From Micromonospora sonchi (GTDB taxonomy: Bacteria; Actinomycetota; Actinomycetes; Mycobacteriales; Micromonosporaceae): a DNA stretch of 64,000 bases. The notes beneath the pieces are model-generated. The model did no database searches and was not told where the DNA came from. It saw only the letters and a program-made list of their open reading frames with translations. The DNA lies in assembly GCF_014646235.1 (NCBI RefSeq), contig NZ_BMNB01000023.1, positions 37,490-101,489 of the forward strand, in the 5' to 3' direction. The translations under genes and the position numbers were made by a program. Shown piece after piece: positions 33,249 to 41,532 of this stretch. The number at the start of each line of letters is the position of its first letter. The stretch's first letter is position 1.

Positions 33249-34259
33249 CTACTCCGTCGCGTGCACCACGTCGCGTACCTCGGCGAAGTGGCAGGCGCTC
33301 GGGTGGCCGGACTTCTCCCGGATCTGAAGGAGCGGCTCCTGCTCGGCGCAGATGTCCTGGGCTTTCCAGCAGCGGGTGCGGAATCGGCAGCCCGACGGCG
33401 GATCGGCCGGCGACGGCACATCGCCGGTCAGCACGATCTGGTCCCGCTGCCCGCGCAGCTTCGGGTCGGGCACCGGCACCGCCGACAGCAGCGCCTGGGT
33501 GTACGGGTGGGTGGGGGTCTCGTAGATCTCGTCCTCGGTCCCGATCTCCACGATCTTCCCGAGGTACATGACCGCGACCCGGTCGGCGATGTGCCGGACC
33601 ACCGACAGGTCGTGGGCGATGAAGATGTACGACAGGCCCAGCTCGTTCTGGAGCTTCTCCAGCAGGTTGATCACCTGCGCCTGGATGGAGACGTCCAGCG
33701 CGGACACCGGCTCGTCACAGAGGATGATCTCCGGGTTGAGCGCCAGCGCCCGGGCGATGCCGATGCGCTGCCGCTGACCGCCGGAGAACTGGTGCGGGTA
33801 GCGGTTGATGTGATCGGGGTTGAGACCGACCAGCTCCAGCAGCTCCTGCACCTTGGCCCGCCGCTTGGCCTTGGGCACCACGTCCGGGTGCACCTCGAAC
33901 GGCTCACCGATGATGTCGCCGACGGTCATCCGCGGGTTCAGCGAGGTGTACGGGTCCTGCATCACCAGCTGGATGTTGCGCCGGCCCCGGCGCCGCTCCT
34001 CGGCGCCGACCCTGGACATGTTCTTGCCCTGCACGAACAGGTCACCGGAGGTCGGCGTCTCCAACCCGACCAGCATCCGGGCCAGCGTCGACTTGCCGCA
34101 GCCGGACTCGCCCACGATGCCGAGCGTCTCGCCCCGGCGCAGCTCCAGGTTGATCCCGTCGACCGCACGCACCGCGCCGTACTGCTTCTTGAAGACGACC
34201 CCCCGGGTCAGCGGGAAGTGCTTGACCAGGTTCCTGGTCTCCAGCACCAGATCACTCAT
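33249..34259 (-). CDS. peptide ABC transporter ATP-binding protein, DppF/OppF type
   Basis: Last gene of the second peptide importer operon. The 336-residue ATPase has Walker A GESGCGKST, the QDPYTSLNPRMTVGDIIGEPF stretch, signature FSGGQRQRIGIARALALNPEI, Walker B ILCDEPVSALD and a C-terminal CRFRTRCWKAQDIC. It is closely similar to the protein at 13108. The start overlaps the preceding gene by 8 bp (ATGAGTGA). Confidence 0.94.
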   Translation of the reverse strand: MSDLVLETRNLVKHFPLTRGVVFKKQYGAVRAVDGINLELRRGETLGIVGESGCGKSTLARMLVGLETPTSGDLFVQGKNMSRVGAEERRRGRRNIQLVMQDPYTSLNPRMTVGDIIGEPFEVHPDVVPKAKRRAKVQELLELVGLNPDHINRYPHQFSGGQRQRIGIARALALNPEIILCDEPVSALDVSIQAQVINLLEKLQNELGLSYIFIAHDLSVVRHIADRVAVMYLGKIVEIGTEDEIYETPTHPYTQALLSAVPVPDPKLRGQRDQIVLTGDVPSPADPPSGCRFRTRCWKAQDICAEQEPLLQIREKSGHPSACHFAEVRDVVHATE

Positions 34260-35286
34260 CGCCCTTGACCTCCTTCCAGAAGTGGCAGGCGGCCGTCCGG
34301 CTCGGCGACACCTGGTACAACGGCGGCACCGGGTCCTCGCGGCAGACCTCCTGCGTGTACCGGCACCGGGGGTTGAAGGCGCAACCCGGCGGGATGTTGG
34401 TCAGTGCCGGCGGCAGGCCCTTGATCGCGCTGAGTTCCTGGCCCTTGAGGTCCAGGCGCGGGATCGACTCCAGCAGGCCCTTGGTGTACGGGTGAGCCGG
34501 GCTGGCGTAGATGTCGTCCACGCCGGCTTCCTCGATGACCCGGCCGGCGTACATGACCGAGATCCGGTCCGCCACGTCGGCCACCACACCCATGTCGTGG
34601 GTGATCAGCACCAGGCCCATGTTCCGTTCCCGCTGCAGCTCGGCCAGCAGCGCCATGATCTGGGCCTGCACGGTCACGTCCAGCGCGGTGGTCGGCTCGT
34701 CGGCGATCAGCACCTCGGGGTCGAGGGCCAGCGCCATCGCGATCATGACCCGCTGCCGCATGCCGCCGGAGAACTGGTGCGGGTAGTCGTTCACCCGCTG
34801 CCGGGCCGCCGGAATCTTGACCAGGTCGAGCAGTTCGACGGCGCGCGCCTTGGCGTCCTGGCGGGACATCCCGCGATGCATGCGGAACAGCTCGGCGAGC
34901 TGGAAACCGACGGTGAAGACCGGGTTCAGCGCGGAGAGCGCGTCCTGGAAGATCATCGCGATCCGGTTGGCCCGCACCTTGCGGCGTTCGGACTCCGGCA
35001 GCTTGAGCAGGTCGACGCCGCGGTAGAGGATCTCCCCACCGGTGACGAAGCCGGGCGGGCTGTCCAGGATGCCCATGATCGCCTGAGCGGTCACGCTCTT
35101 GCCGCAGCCGGATTCGCCGAGGATCGCCCGGGTCTCGCCGGCCCGAAGGTCGAAGCTCACTCCGTTGACGGCGTGCGCGATCCCGTTGCGGGTGCGGAAC
35201 TCCACGTGCAGGTCCTTGACCTGCAGCGGCAGCGCGTTCGGGTCGACGCCCGCCAGCGCTTCCATCTTGACGTTCACATCAGTCAT
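34252..35286 (-). CDS. peptide ABC transporter ATP-binding protein, DppD/OppD type
   Basis: A 344-residue ATPase: Walker A GESGCGKSVT, QDALSALNPVFTVGFQ, signature FSGGMRQRVMIAMALALDPEV, Walker B LIADEPTTALDVT and the C-terminal Cys motif CAFNPRCRYTQEVC. It is a paralogue of the protein at 12099. It lies 6 bp downstream of the permease gene and overlaps the OppF-type gene. Confidence 0.94.
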   Translation of the reverse strand: MTDVNVKMEALAGVDPNALPLQVKDLHVEFRTRNGIAHAVNGVSFDLRAGETRAILGESGCGKSVTAQAIMGILDSPPGFVTGGEILYRGVDLLKLPESERRKVRANRIAMIFQDALSALNPVFTVGFQLAELFRMHRGMSRQDAKARAVELLDLVKIPAARQRVNDYPHQFSGGMRQRVMIAMALALDPEVLIADEPTTALDVTVQAQIMALLAELQRERNMGLVLITHDMGVVADVADRISVMYAGRVIEEAGVDDIYASPAHPYTKGLLESIPRLDLKGQELSAIKGLPPALTNIPPGCAFNPRCRYTQEVCREDPVPPLYQVSPSRTAACHFWKEVKGDE

Positions 35287-35292
35287 GACGGC

Positions 35293-36234
35293 TCACCGGA
35301 ACTTCGGGTCGAGGGCGTCACGCAGGGCGTCACCCATGAGGATGAAGGACAGCACCGTGCCCACGAGCAGACCACAGGGGAAGAGCAACAGCCACGGGTC
35401 CTCCAGGAAGTAGACCTGGTGGGTGCTGATCATGATGCCCCAGGACTGTGCGGGCGGCTGCAGTCCGACGCCGAGGTAGGTCAGCGTCGCCTCGGCGGCG
35501 ACGAACGAACCGAGCACGATGGTGGCGTACACCAGCATCGGGGCGATCGCGTTGGGCAGGATGTGCCGGAACATCACCCGCCCGTTGCGGGCACCGACCG
35601 CCTTCGCGGCCTGCACGTAGTCCAGGTCCTTCGAGGAGATCACGCTGCCTCGGATGATCCGGGCGATCACCGGCCAGGTCAGCAGGAACAGCACCATGGC
35701 GATGGTGAACTCGTTCTGCCGCTTGATGACGGTCAGGAAGACGATCGCGCCGAGCAGGAACGGCAGCGACAGGAAGACGTCCATCACCCGGGAGATGATC
35801 GTGTCGACCCAGCCGCCGTAGTAGCCGGCGAGCAGGCCGAGCGAACCACCAATGATGATCATCGTACCGGTGGCCATGATCGCGATGATCATCGAAGGCC
35901 GGGCGCCGTAGATGGCGTGCGAGTAGTAGTCGCACCCGAGAATGTCGGTGCCGAACACGTGCTCGCCGCCCGGGGAGAGCCGGGACCGGTCGGTGGTGCA
36001 GTCCCGAGGGTCCTGACCGGTCCACAGCTTCGGAAACGCCGCCATGGAGCCGACCGCGAGAATGTAGAGACAGGAGAGCACGAAGACCGGGTCGCGCACC
36101 AACTGCCGCCGGGCGTCCGCCCACAGGCTCGCGCTGCGCTCCCTCCCGCCGGTGGCCGGTTGGTCCGGCAGCGGACCGCCGGCGCCGACCGGTCCGCCGC
36201 CGACCGCCGTGCCTGCGCTCGTCAGATCACTCAT
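35293..36234 (-). CDS. peptide ABC transporter permease, DppC/OppC type
   Basis: A 313-residue permease: Gly/Pro-rich N-terminus, first helix PVFVLSCLYILAVGSMAAF, a periplasmic part with FGTDILGCDYYSHAIYGARPSMIIA, and the EAA loop AAKAVGARNGRVMFRHILPNAIAP near residue 205. It is a paralogue of the gene at 11146. Spacing of 69 bp from the OppB-type gene leaves room for a separate ribosome-binding site but no obvious terminator. Confidence 0.93.
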   Translation of the reverse strand: MSDLTSAGTAVGGGPVGAGGPLPDQPATGGRERSASLWADARRQLVRDPVFVLSCLYILAVGSMAAFPKLWTGQDPRDCTTDRSRLSPGGEHVFGTDILGCDYYSHAIYGARPSMIIAIMATGTMIIIGGSLGLLAGYYGGWVDTIISRVMDVFLSLPFLLGAIVFLTVIKRQNEFTIAMVLFLLTWPVIARIIRGSVISSKDLDYVQAAKAVGARNGRVMFRHILPNAIAPMLVYATIVLGSFVAAEATLTYLGVGLQPPAQSWGIMISTHQVYFLEDPWLLLFPCGLLVGTVLSFILMGDALRDALDPKFR

Positions 36235-36303
36235 GCCGACACCTCGTTTCGCTCTGGCCTGCCGTGGGCGGGGATCTCCCGCCGGTCACTTGCCGCGATG
36301 CCG

Positions 36304-37365
36304 TCACTCATAGCGGATCCTCGGGTCGAGTACGGCGTACAGAATGTCGACCAGCAGGTTGGCGAGCAGGACGACCAGCACCAGCATGGTCACCACGCCG
36401 ATCACCACCGACGACTCGCCGGTTCGGGCGGACATCGTCACCAGCCGACCGATGCCGGGCACGTTGAAGATCGTCTCAGTGACCACGGCGCCGGCCATGG
36501 CCGCGCCGATGTCGACACCGAGGAAGGTGATCACCGGGATCAGCGAGTTACGCAGCGTGTGTACGCCGATGACCCGCTTGTTGGTCAGCCCCTTGGCCTT
36601 GGCCGTGCGCACGTAGTCGGCCCGGACGTTCTCCATGATGCTGGTCCGGGTGAGCCGGGCGGTGGTGGCGAGCGAGACCGAGCCGAGCACCATGCCTGGG
36701 ATGATCAGGCTGGCGAGGGGGTAGTCGGGCTTGAACACGGGGCTGAACACCCCGACGGAGATCAGGTCCGGGATCCAGTCCTGCCCGCGCAGCACGTTGC
36801 CGAACTTGACCCCGACGAACTCCCGCACCACCAGGCCGAGCACGAAGATCGGCACCGAGATGACGAAGACCGTGCTGATCTTCACCATGTAGTCGAGGAA
36901 GCTGCCGCCGCGCAGACCCGCCAGCACACCCGCCGCGATGCCGACGACCGCCTCGAAGACGATCGCGATCACCAGCAGCTTGAGGGTGAACGGGATGGCG
37001 TTCGCGACCAGGTCGGTGACCTCCTGCTGGCGCAGGTTGATGCCGAAGTCGAAGTTGAAGAAGATGCCGTGGAGACGGTCGAAGAAGAGGCCGAGCTCGT
37101 AGCCCGAGCCCAGCAGGCCTCCGCCGTCCTCGGCCGCACGCCAGAGGCATGGGTCGCCCTTACGGTCCAGGCAGGGGTCGCCGTAGCCGAGCCGCTCGGT
37201 GATGGCTTGCAGCAGCGCGGGCGGTGGGGTCCGGTCACCGAAGAGCGCCCGCACCGGGTTTCCGCTGAACTGGATCGCCAGCGAGGTGATGTAGTGAAGC
37301 AAGAACATGGTGCCCAGCACAGTCGGGATGAACTGGAGCAACCGTCGGATGACGTAGCGCCCCAT
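36304..37365 (-). CDS. peptide ABC transporter permease, DppB/OppB type
   Basis: A 353-residue permease starting MGRYVIRRLLQFIPTVLGTMFLLHYI; ATG 37365 is preceded by AGGAG. It carries a longer periplasmic loop than its paralogue at 10206, with two Cys (DPCLDRKGDPCLW) near residues 75-85. The EAA loop TAKAKGLTNKRVIGVHTLRNSLIPV lies near residue 255. It follows the binding-protein gene after a strong hairpin. Confidence 0.93.
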   Translation of the reverse strand: MGRYVIRRLLQFIPTVLGTMFLLHYITSLAIQFSGNPVRALFGDRTPPPALLQAITERLGYGDPCLDRKGDPCLWRAAEDGGGLLGSGYELGLFFDRLHGIFFNFDFGINLRQQEVTDLVANAIPFTLKLLVIAIVFEAVVGIAAGVLAGLRGGSFLDYMVKISTVFVISVPIFVLGLVVREFVGVKFGNVLRGQDWIPDLISVGVFSPVFKPDYPLASLIIPGMVLGSVSLATTARLTRTSIMENVRADYVRTAKAKGLTNKRVIGVHTLRNSLIPVITFLGVDIGAAMAGAVVTETIFNVPGIGRLVTMSARTGESSVVIGVVTMLVLVVLLANLLVDILYAVLDPRIRYE

Positions 37366-37387
37366 CTCGGGGTCTCCTCTCGGCGCT

Positions 37388-37436
37388 GACGTGGCGGCAA
37401 CGATCACCCTGGTGGGGTGACCGTTGCCGCCACGTC
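37388..37436 (-). terminator. intercistronic hairpin after the second binding-protein gene
   Basis: A 22-nt arm (37388-37409) pairs with 37415-37436 with one mismatch around a 5-nt loop. It lies between the binding-protein stop and the permease start, the same place as 10146-10177 in the other operon. Probably it lowers read-through or stabilises the receptor mRNA. Confidence 0.7.
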
Positions 37437-37465
37437 GTGTTACGGCTGGATCAGGAGGTCGATGC

Positions 37466-39097
37466 TCAGTTCTTCTTCAGCGAGGTCGCACCGTAGTCGG
37501 CGTCCGCGACCTTGTTCCAAACGAACTGGTCCACGTTCTCGCTGTAGACCGCCCCTTCCTTGCGCCACCACATCGGGATGACCGGCAGTTCCTCGCCCAG
37601 GATGTCCTCCGCCTTCTGGTACGACGGGATGGCAGCCTGCATCGACTCGGCCGCGTCGCCCTCCTTCAGCAGGGCGTCGACCTCGGCGTTGCTGTAGCCC
37701 GCGTTGTTGCTGCCCGCGCCCGTGCCGTACAGCGGGTACAGGAAGGTCTCCAGGAACGGGTAGTCCGGGCCCCAGCCGAGCCGGAACGGACCGGTGAACT
37801 TCTTCTTGTCCGCGGTCTCCAGGTACTCGGCGAACTGCAGGTTGACCTTCAGCTCGTAGTCGATGTCCAGCGCGGCCTTGATCTGGTCACCGACCGCCTG
37901 CAGCCACTGGTCGTGGCCGGCACCGGCGTTGGCCCACAGGATCAGCTTCTTGCCGGCCGGCCAGCCGCCGGCCTCGGCGAGCAGCTGCTTCGCCTTGTCG
38001 ACGTCCTTGCTGCAGTACTGGCAGACGTTCTCCCGGGCACCCTCGAAGCTCGGGGCGACGAAGCCGGTGGCCGGAGCGTTCCGGCCGTCGAAGACGGCGT
38101 CGATGATGGACTGGCGGTCGATCGACAGGGAGAGGGCCTGGCGGATCCGCTTGTCCTTGAAGTCGTCGTTGTAGGTCGGGAAGCCGACGTAGGTGAAGCT
38201 GTCACCGGCCATCTCGAACATCCGGTCGCCGTACTGCTGCTTGGCCTCCTTGTAGCGGGCCGGCGGCAGGGTGTACATCACGTCCAGCTCGTTGGCCTGG
38301 AAGGCGGCGTATCCGCCGTCGACGTCCGCGAAGATGCGGTACTCGATGCGGTCCGGCTTGCCGGGCTCGCCCTTCCAGCTGTCGCTGCGGACCACGTTGA
38401 TCGCAACGTTGTGCTGCCAGCTGCCGTCCATCTTGTACGGGCCGTTGCCGATCGGGGTCTCGTTGCACTTGGCGATGTCGTCGACACACGCCTGGGCCAT
38501 CGGGAAGAAGCCCGGGTAGCCGATCGTGGTCGGGAAGCCGGAGAAGGGAGCGTCCAGCTCGACGGTGAAGGTGAGGTCGTCGACCTTCTTCAGGCCGGAG
38601 AGCTCCTTGGTCGCCGGCTCCGGGGCCTTCTTCGGGCCGTCGCCGTCCGGGTCCTCGGGCTGGAGGTCCTTGACGCCGACGATCCGCTTCATGAAGTAGC
38701 CGTTGTTCTGGGCGTTCGGCCCGTAAGCGGCGTAGTTCCACGACCGGATGAAGGCGTCGGCGTTGACCGGCTCGCCGTTGTCGAAGGTGTAGCCGCTCTT
38801 GATCTTGATCTTCCAGAGCTTCTGGTCGGCCGACTCGACCGACTCCGCCAGGTCCATCTCGACCGCGGAGGTATCGGCGTTGTACTTGACCAGACCGCGA
38901 TACAGCTGGCGGATCACGTACAGCGACGGCTCGTCGTCACCACCGGAGGGCGTCAGGAACGCCGGCTCCGCGTTGTAGACGCGCAGCGTGCCGCCGGCCT
39001 GGCCGGCGTTGTCGCTGTCGCCACCGCTGCCACAGGCAGTGGCCAACATGGCGGTGGCGGTCGCTGCGACCGCCACCTTCAGGAATTTCCCGCGCAT
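37466..39097 (-). CDS. peptide ABC transporter substrate-binding lipoprotein (family 5)
   Basis: A 543-residue lipoprotein receptor: lipobox LATAC with Cys22 and then a Gly/Ser/Asp linker. SBP family 5 features include YTFDNGEPVNADAFIRSWNYAAYGPNAQ and the C-terminal RLGWGPDYPFLETFLYPLY. The ATG follows AGGAGG. First gene of the second importer operon and paralogous to 8529, with clear divergence in the middle domain, so the two probably bind different peptides. Residues 385-395 contain an extra CQYC pair. Confidence 0.93.
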   Translation of the reverse strand: MRGKFLKVAVAATATAMLATACGSGGDSDNAGQAGGTLRVYNAEPAFLTPSGGDDEPSLYVIRQLYRGLVKYNADTSAVEMDLAESVESADQKLWKIKIKSGYTFDNGEPVNADAFIRSWNYAAYGPNAQNNGYFMKRIVGVKDLQPEDPDGDGPKKAPEPATKELSGLKKVDDLTFTVELDAPFSGFPTTIGYPGFFPMAQACVDDIAKCNETPIGNGPYKMDGSWQHNVAINVVRSDSWKGEPGKPDRIEYRIFADVDGGYAAFQANELDVMYTLPPARYKEAKQQYGDRMFEMAGDSFTYVGFPTYNDDFKDKRIRQALSLSIDRQSIIDAVFDGRNAPATGFVAPSFEGARENVCQYCSKDVDKAKQLLAEAGGWPAGKKLILWANAGAGHDQWLQAVGDQIKAALDIDYELKVNLQFAEYLETADKKKFTGPFRLGWGPDYPFLETFLYPLYGTGAGSNNAGYSNAEVDALLKEGDAAESMQAAIPSYQKAEDILGEELPVIPMWWRKEGAVYSENVDQFVWNKVADADYGATSLKKN

Positions 39098-39408
39098 GGG
39101 AGTGCCTCCTCAGGGCGCTCGGCTCACGAGGGGGTGTGAGTGCCTGCCACTGTGACACCCAATGCGCCCAAGCCGAAAGGCGTGTTATCAAGCCGATACC
39201 CGCCCGGGACGGGGTCGACATCCACCCGGAGTCGATTTCACGGCCCGCCGGATGCATGGTATGAGCTGCCCGTCAACGGATTTTTACGCCTGAACGGCCG
39301 ATTGGCAGGACGGCACCGGCGATCACCTCGACAACCCGGACCAGAACGTGATTCGCACCACTCTGCCCAGCATGCTATCCGGCCGGACAGGTGGATTCCA
39401 GCCGGGAG
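39098..39408. other. intergenic region with the promoter of the second peptide operon
   Basis: This 311-bp gap lies between the LuxR-type regulator's stop and the binding-protein start, both on the minus strand. It must hold the operon promoter. Two CAAGCCGA copies near 39170 and 39190 are the only repeated words noticed; no hairpin or frame stands out. Confidence 0.4.
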
Positions 39409-40098
39409 TCACACCAACCGTCGATCCGCCGCCCACCTGGACAGTTCGTACCGGTTGGACATCTGAAGCTTGCGGAGCACGTTGGAGACGTGCGTCTCGA
39501 CCGTCTTGATCGAGATGTACAGCTCCCGGGCGATCTCCTTGTACGCGTACCCCCGGGCGAGCAGCCGCAGCACCTCGCGTTCCCGGTTGGTCAACTGGTC
39601 CAGCTCAGGGTCGGCGACCGGCGCGTCCGGACGGGCCGCGAAGGCGTCCAGCACGAACCCGGCCAGCCGCGGGCTGAACACCGCGTCACCGTCGGCCACC
39701 CGGCGGATCGCCGCAGCCAGCTCGTCCGGCGAGATCGTCTTGGTGACGTAACCCCGGGCGCCGGCCCGGATCAGCCCGATCACGTCCTCGGCGGCGTCGG
39801 AGACGCTGAGCGCCAGGAAGCGCACCTGGGGGTGGCTGCGCCGCATCGCCTCCAGCACCGCCCGGCCGCCGCCGTCGGGCATGTGCACGTCGAGCAGGAC
39901 GACGTCCGGTCCGGTGGCCGCGATTCGGGTGATCGCCTCGGCCACCGTGCTCGCCTCGCCCACCACCTCGACGTGCGCGCCCAACTCGGCGCGTACGCCC
40001 GCGCGGAACATGGCGTGGTCGTCGACCAGGAACACCCGTAGCCGCTCCGGCCCGGTGCCCGCCGGTTCGACCGGTCGCGTGGACTGCTCGGCCATCAT
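39409..40098 (-). CDS. NarL/LuxR-family response regulator
   Basis: A 229-residue two-component regulator. The receiver domain begins LRVFLVDDHAMFRAGVRAEL (the acidic pair is in VDDH), the phospho-Asp is in DVVLLDVHMPDGGG near residue 70 and the conserved Lys in GYVTKTISPDEL near 120. The C-terminal LuxR helix-turn-helix is LTNREREVLRLLARGYAYKEIARELYISIKTVETHVSNVLRKL. The start overlaps the kinase stop (ATGA), so kinase and regulator form a coupled pair. Confidence 0.94.
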   Translation of the reverse strand: MMAEQSTRPVEPAGTGPERLRVFLVDDHAMFRAGVRAELGAHVEVVGEASTVAEAITRIAATGPDVVLLDVHMPDGGGRAVLEAMRRSHPQVRFLALSVSDAAEDVIGLIRAGARGYVTKTISPDELAAAIRRVADGDAVFSPRLAGFVLDAFAARPDAPVADPELDQLTNREREVLRLLARGYAYKEIARELYISIKTVETHVSNVLRKLQMSNRYELSRWAADRRLV

Positions 40099-41291
40099 CT
40101 GTCCCTTTCCGCCGTGGCCGAGTCCCGGCTGATCGGCAGGATCAACCGGACCTCGGTCCCCTCCCCCGGCCGGGAGCGGATCTCCGCCCGGCCGCCGTGC
40201 CGCTTCATCCGCCCGACGATCGAGCCCCGCACGCCGTGCCGGTGATGTTCCACCGTATCCGGGTCGAAACCCGCGCCCCGGTCCCGCACGAAGACACTCA
40301 CCTGCTCGGGCTCCACCTCGGCGTACAACGAGACGGTCTGCACCCCGGCGTGCCGCGCGGCGTTGACCAAGGCCTCACGGGCCGCGGCGACCAGCGCGCC
40401 GACCCGCTCGTCGGTCTCCCGGTCGCCGACCACCACGGCTTCGACGGTGATCGCGAAGGTGTCCTCCACCTCGGCGGCGGCCTGCTCCAGCGCCGCCGCG
40501 AAACGTTCGGTCGGGGACGCGGTGGGCTTGTAGAGCCAGTTACGCAGCGACCGCTCCTGGCCACGGGCAAGTCGCTGCACGGTCTTCACGTCGTTGGCGT
40601 TGCGTTGGATCAACGCGAGGGTGTGCAGCACCTGGTCGTGCACCATCGCCGCCAGCTCGGCCCGCTCCTGCTCGCGGATGCGTCCCTCGCGCTCCGAACG
40701 GAGCTGGTTCCAGGTCCGCCAGAGCACCGGCGCGGCCACCACTCCGACGCCCGCCAGCCCGACCAGCGCGAAGATGATCCCGTTGACCACGGCATCCAGG
40801 TTCTGCGCCGGGGAGTAGACGGCGGCGACGCCGATTATGCCGACCGCGACCAGCACCCCGCCGCCGACGAAGCGGAGCACGAACGCCCGCCGGTCGCTCT
40901 CCTCGATCACCGCGCCGAGCCAGGGCACCGGCATCGACTCGCCCCACTGGCGCCGCCGCTCCGGCGCCGACTGGTGCCAGATCACCCCGGCGCCGACCGC
41001 GATGATGGCGACCAGCCAGCCCGCGGTGCCGGCCGCGCCGATCGAGTCGAAGACCAGGACCTGAAGCAGGAGTACGCCGAGCCCGATCGCGACGAACGGG
41101 AGCAGTTGCCCGATGTCCCGGCGGGGCGGTACGGCGGTGTCGCCGGGGCGTACCGGGACCACGGCCCAGAAGGCCGCGTAGAGCAGCAGGCCGAGCCCGC
41201 TCAGCCCGAGCAGCACCATGAAGGCGACCCGAACCCGGAGCACCGGGACGCCGAGATGCTCGGCGATGCCGGCGGCCACCCCGGCTGCCAT
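40095..41291 (-). CDS. PspC-domain sensor histidine kinase
   Basis: An N-terminal PspC domain (MAAGVAAGIAEHLGVPVLRVRVAFMVLLGLSGLGLLLYAAFWAVVP) is followed by several membrane segments to about residue 210, a dimerisation/phosphoacceptor region AELAAMVHDQVLHTLALIQ with His near 232, and a HATPase domain (ALVNAARHAG N-box; DRGAGFD; GVRGSIVGRMKRHGG). The class matches NarL-type systems. The first canonical start is ATG 41291, but PspC homology continues upstream as PPRLYRAAEHR. The only start candidate with a well-placed AGGGAG is an ATC at 41342-41340, so the true protein is probably 17 residues longer. It is divergent from a PspC-LiaF-like gene. Confidence 0.88.
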   Translation of the reverse strand: MAAGVAAGIAEHLGVPVLRVRVAFMVLLGLSGLGLLLYAAFWAVVPVRPGDTAVPPRRDIGQLLPFVAIGLGVLLLQVLVFDSIGAAGTAGWLVAIIAVGAGVIWHQSAPERRRQWGESMPVPWLGAVIEESDRRAFVLRFVGGGVLVAVGIIGVAAVYSPAQNLDAVVNGIIFALVGLAGVGVVAAPVLWRTWNQLRSEREGRIREQERAELAAMVHDQVLHTLALIQRNANDVKTVQRLARGQERSLRNWLYKPTASPTERFAAALEQAAAEVEDTFAITVEAVVVGDRETDERVGALVAAAREALVNAARHAGVQTVSLYAEVEPEQVSVFVRDRGAGFDPDTVEHHRHGVRGSIVGRMKRHGGRAEIRSRPGEGTEVRLILPISRDSATAERDR

Positions 41292-41532
41292 CCGGTGCTC
41301 GGCAGCGCGGTAGAGGCGGGGTGGTTGGCTGACGGCGCTGATCGTGGGCTCCCTGGTCAGGACGGGTCGGGGCGGACGGCGGTCGAGGTTGCGGCCCGGT
41401 CCCGATAGTCACACGTGGCGTGGCCGCCCGACCACGGGGACGCCCCGGACATTCCGGCGGGCCGGATCTCAGGGTGGGGTCAGGGTCGCCTCCGGAGGAC
41501 GCTCGGGCCCTGCGCGCAGCAGGATCGGAGAC

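Noticed and set aside
33820..37389. A 1189-codon plus-strand frame over the second peptide operon
   Set aside because: It lies opposite four well-supported ABC transporter genes and shows no recognisable motif.
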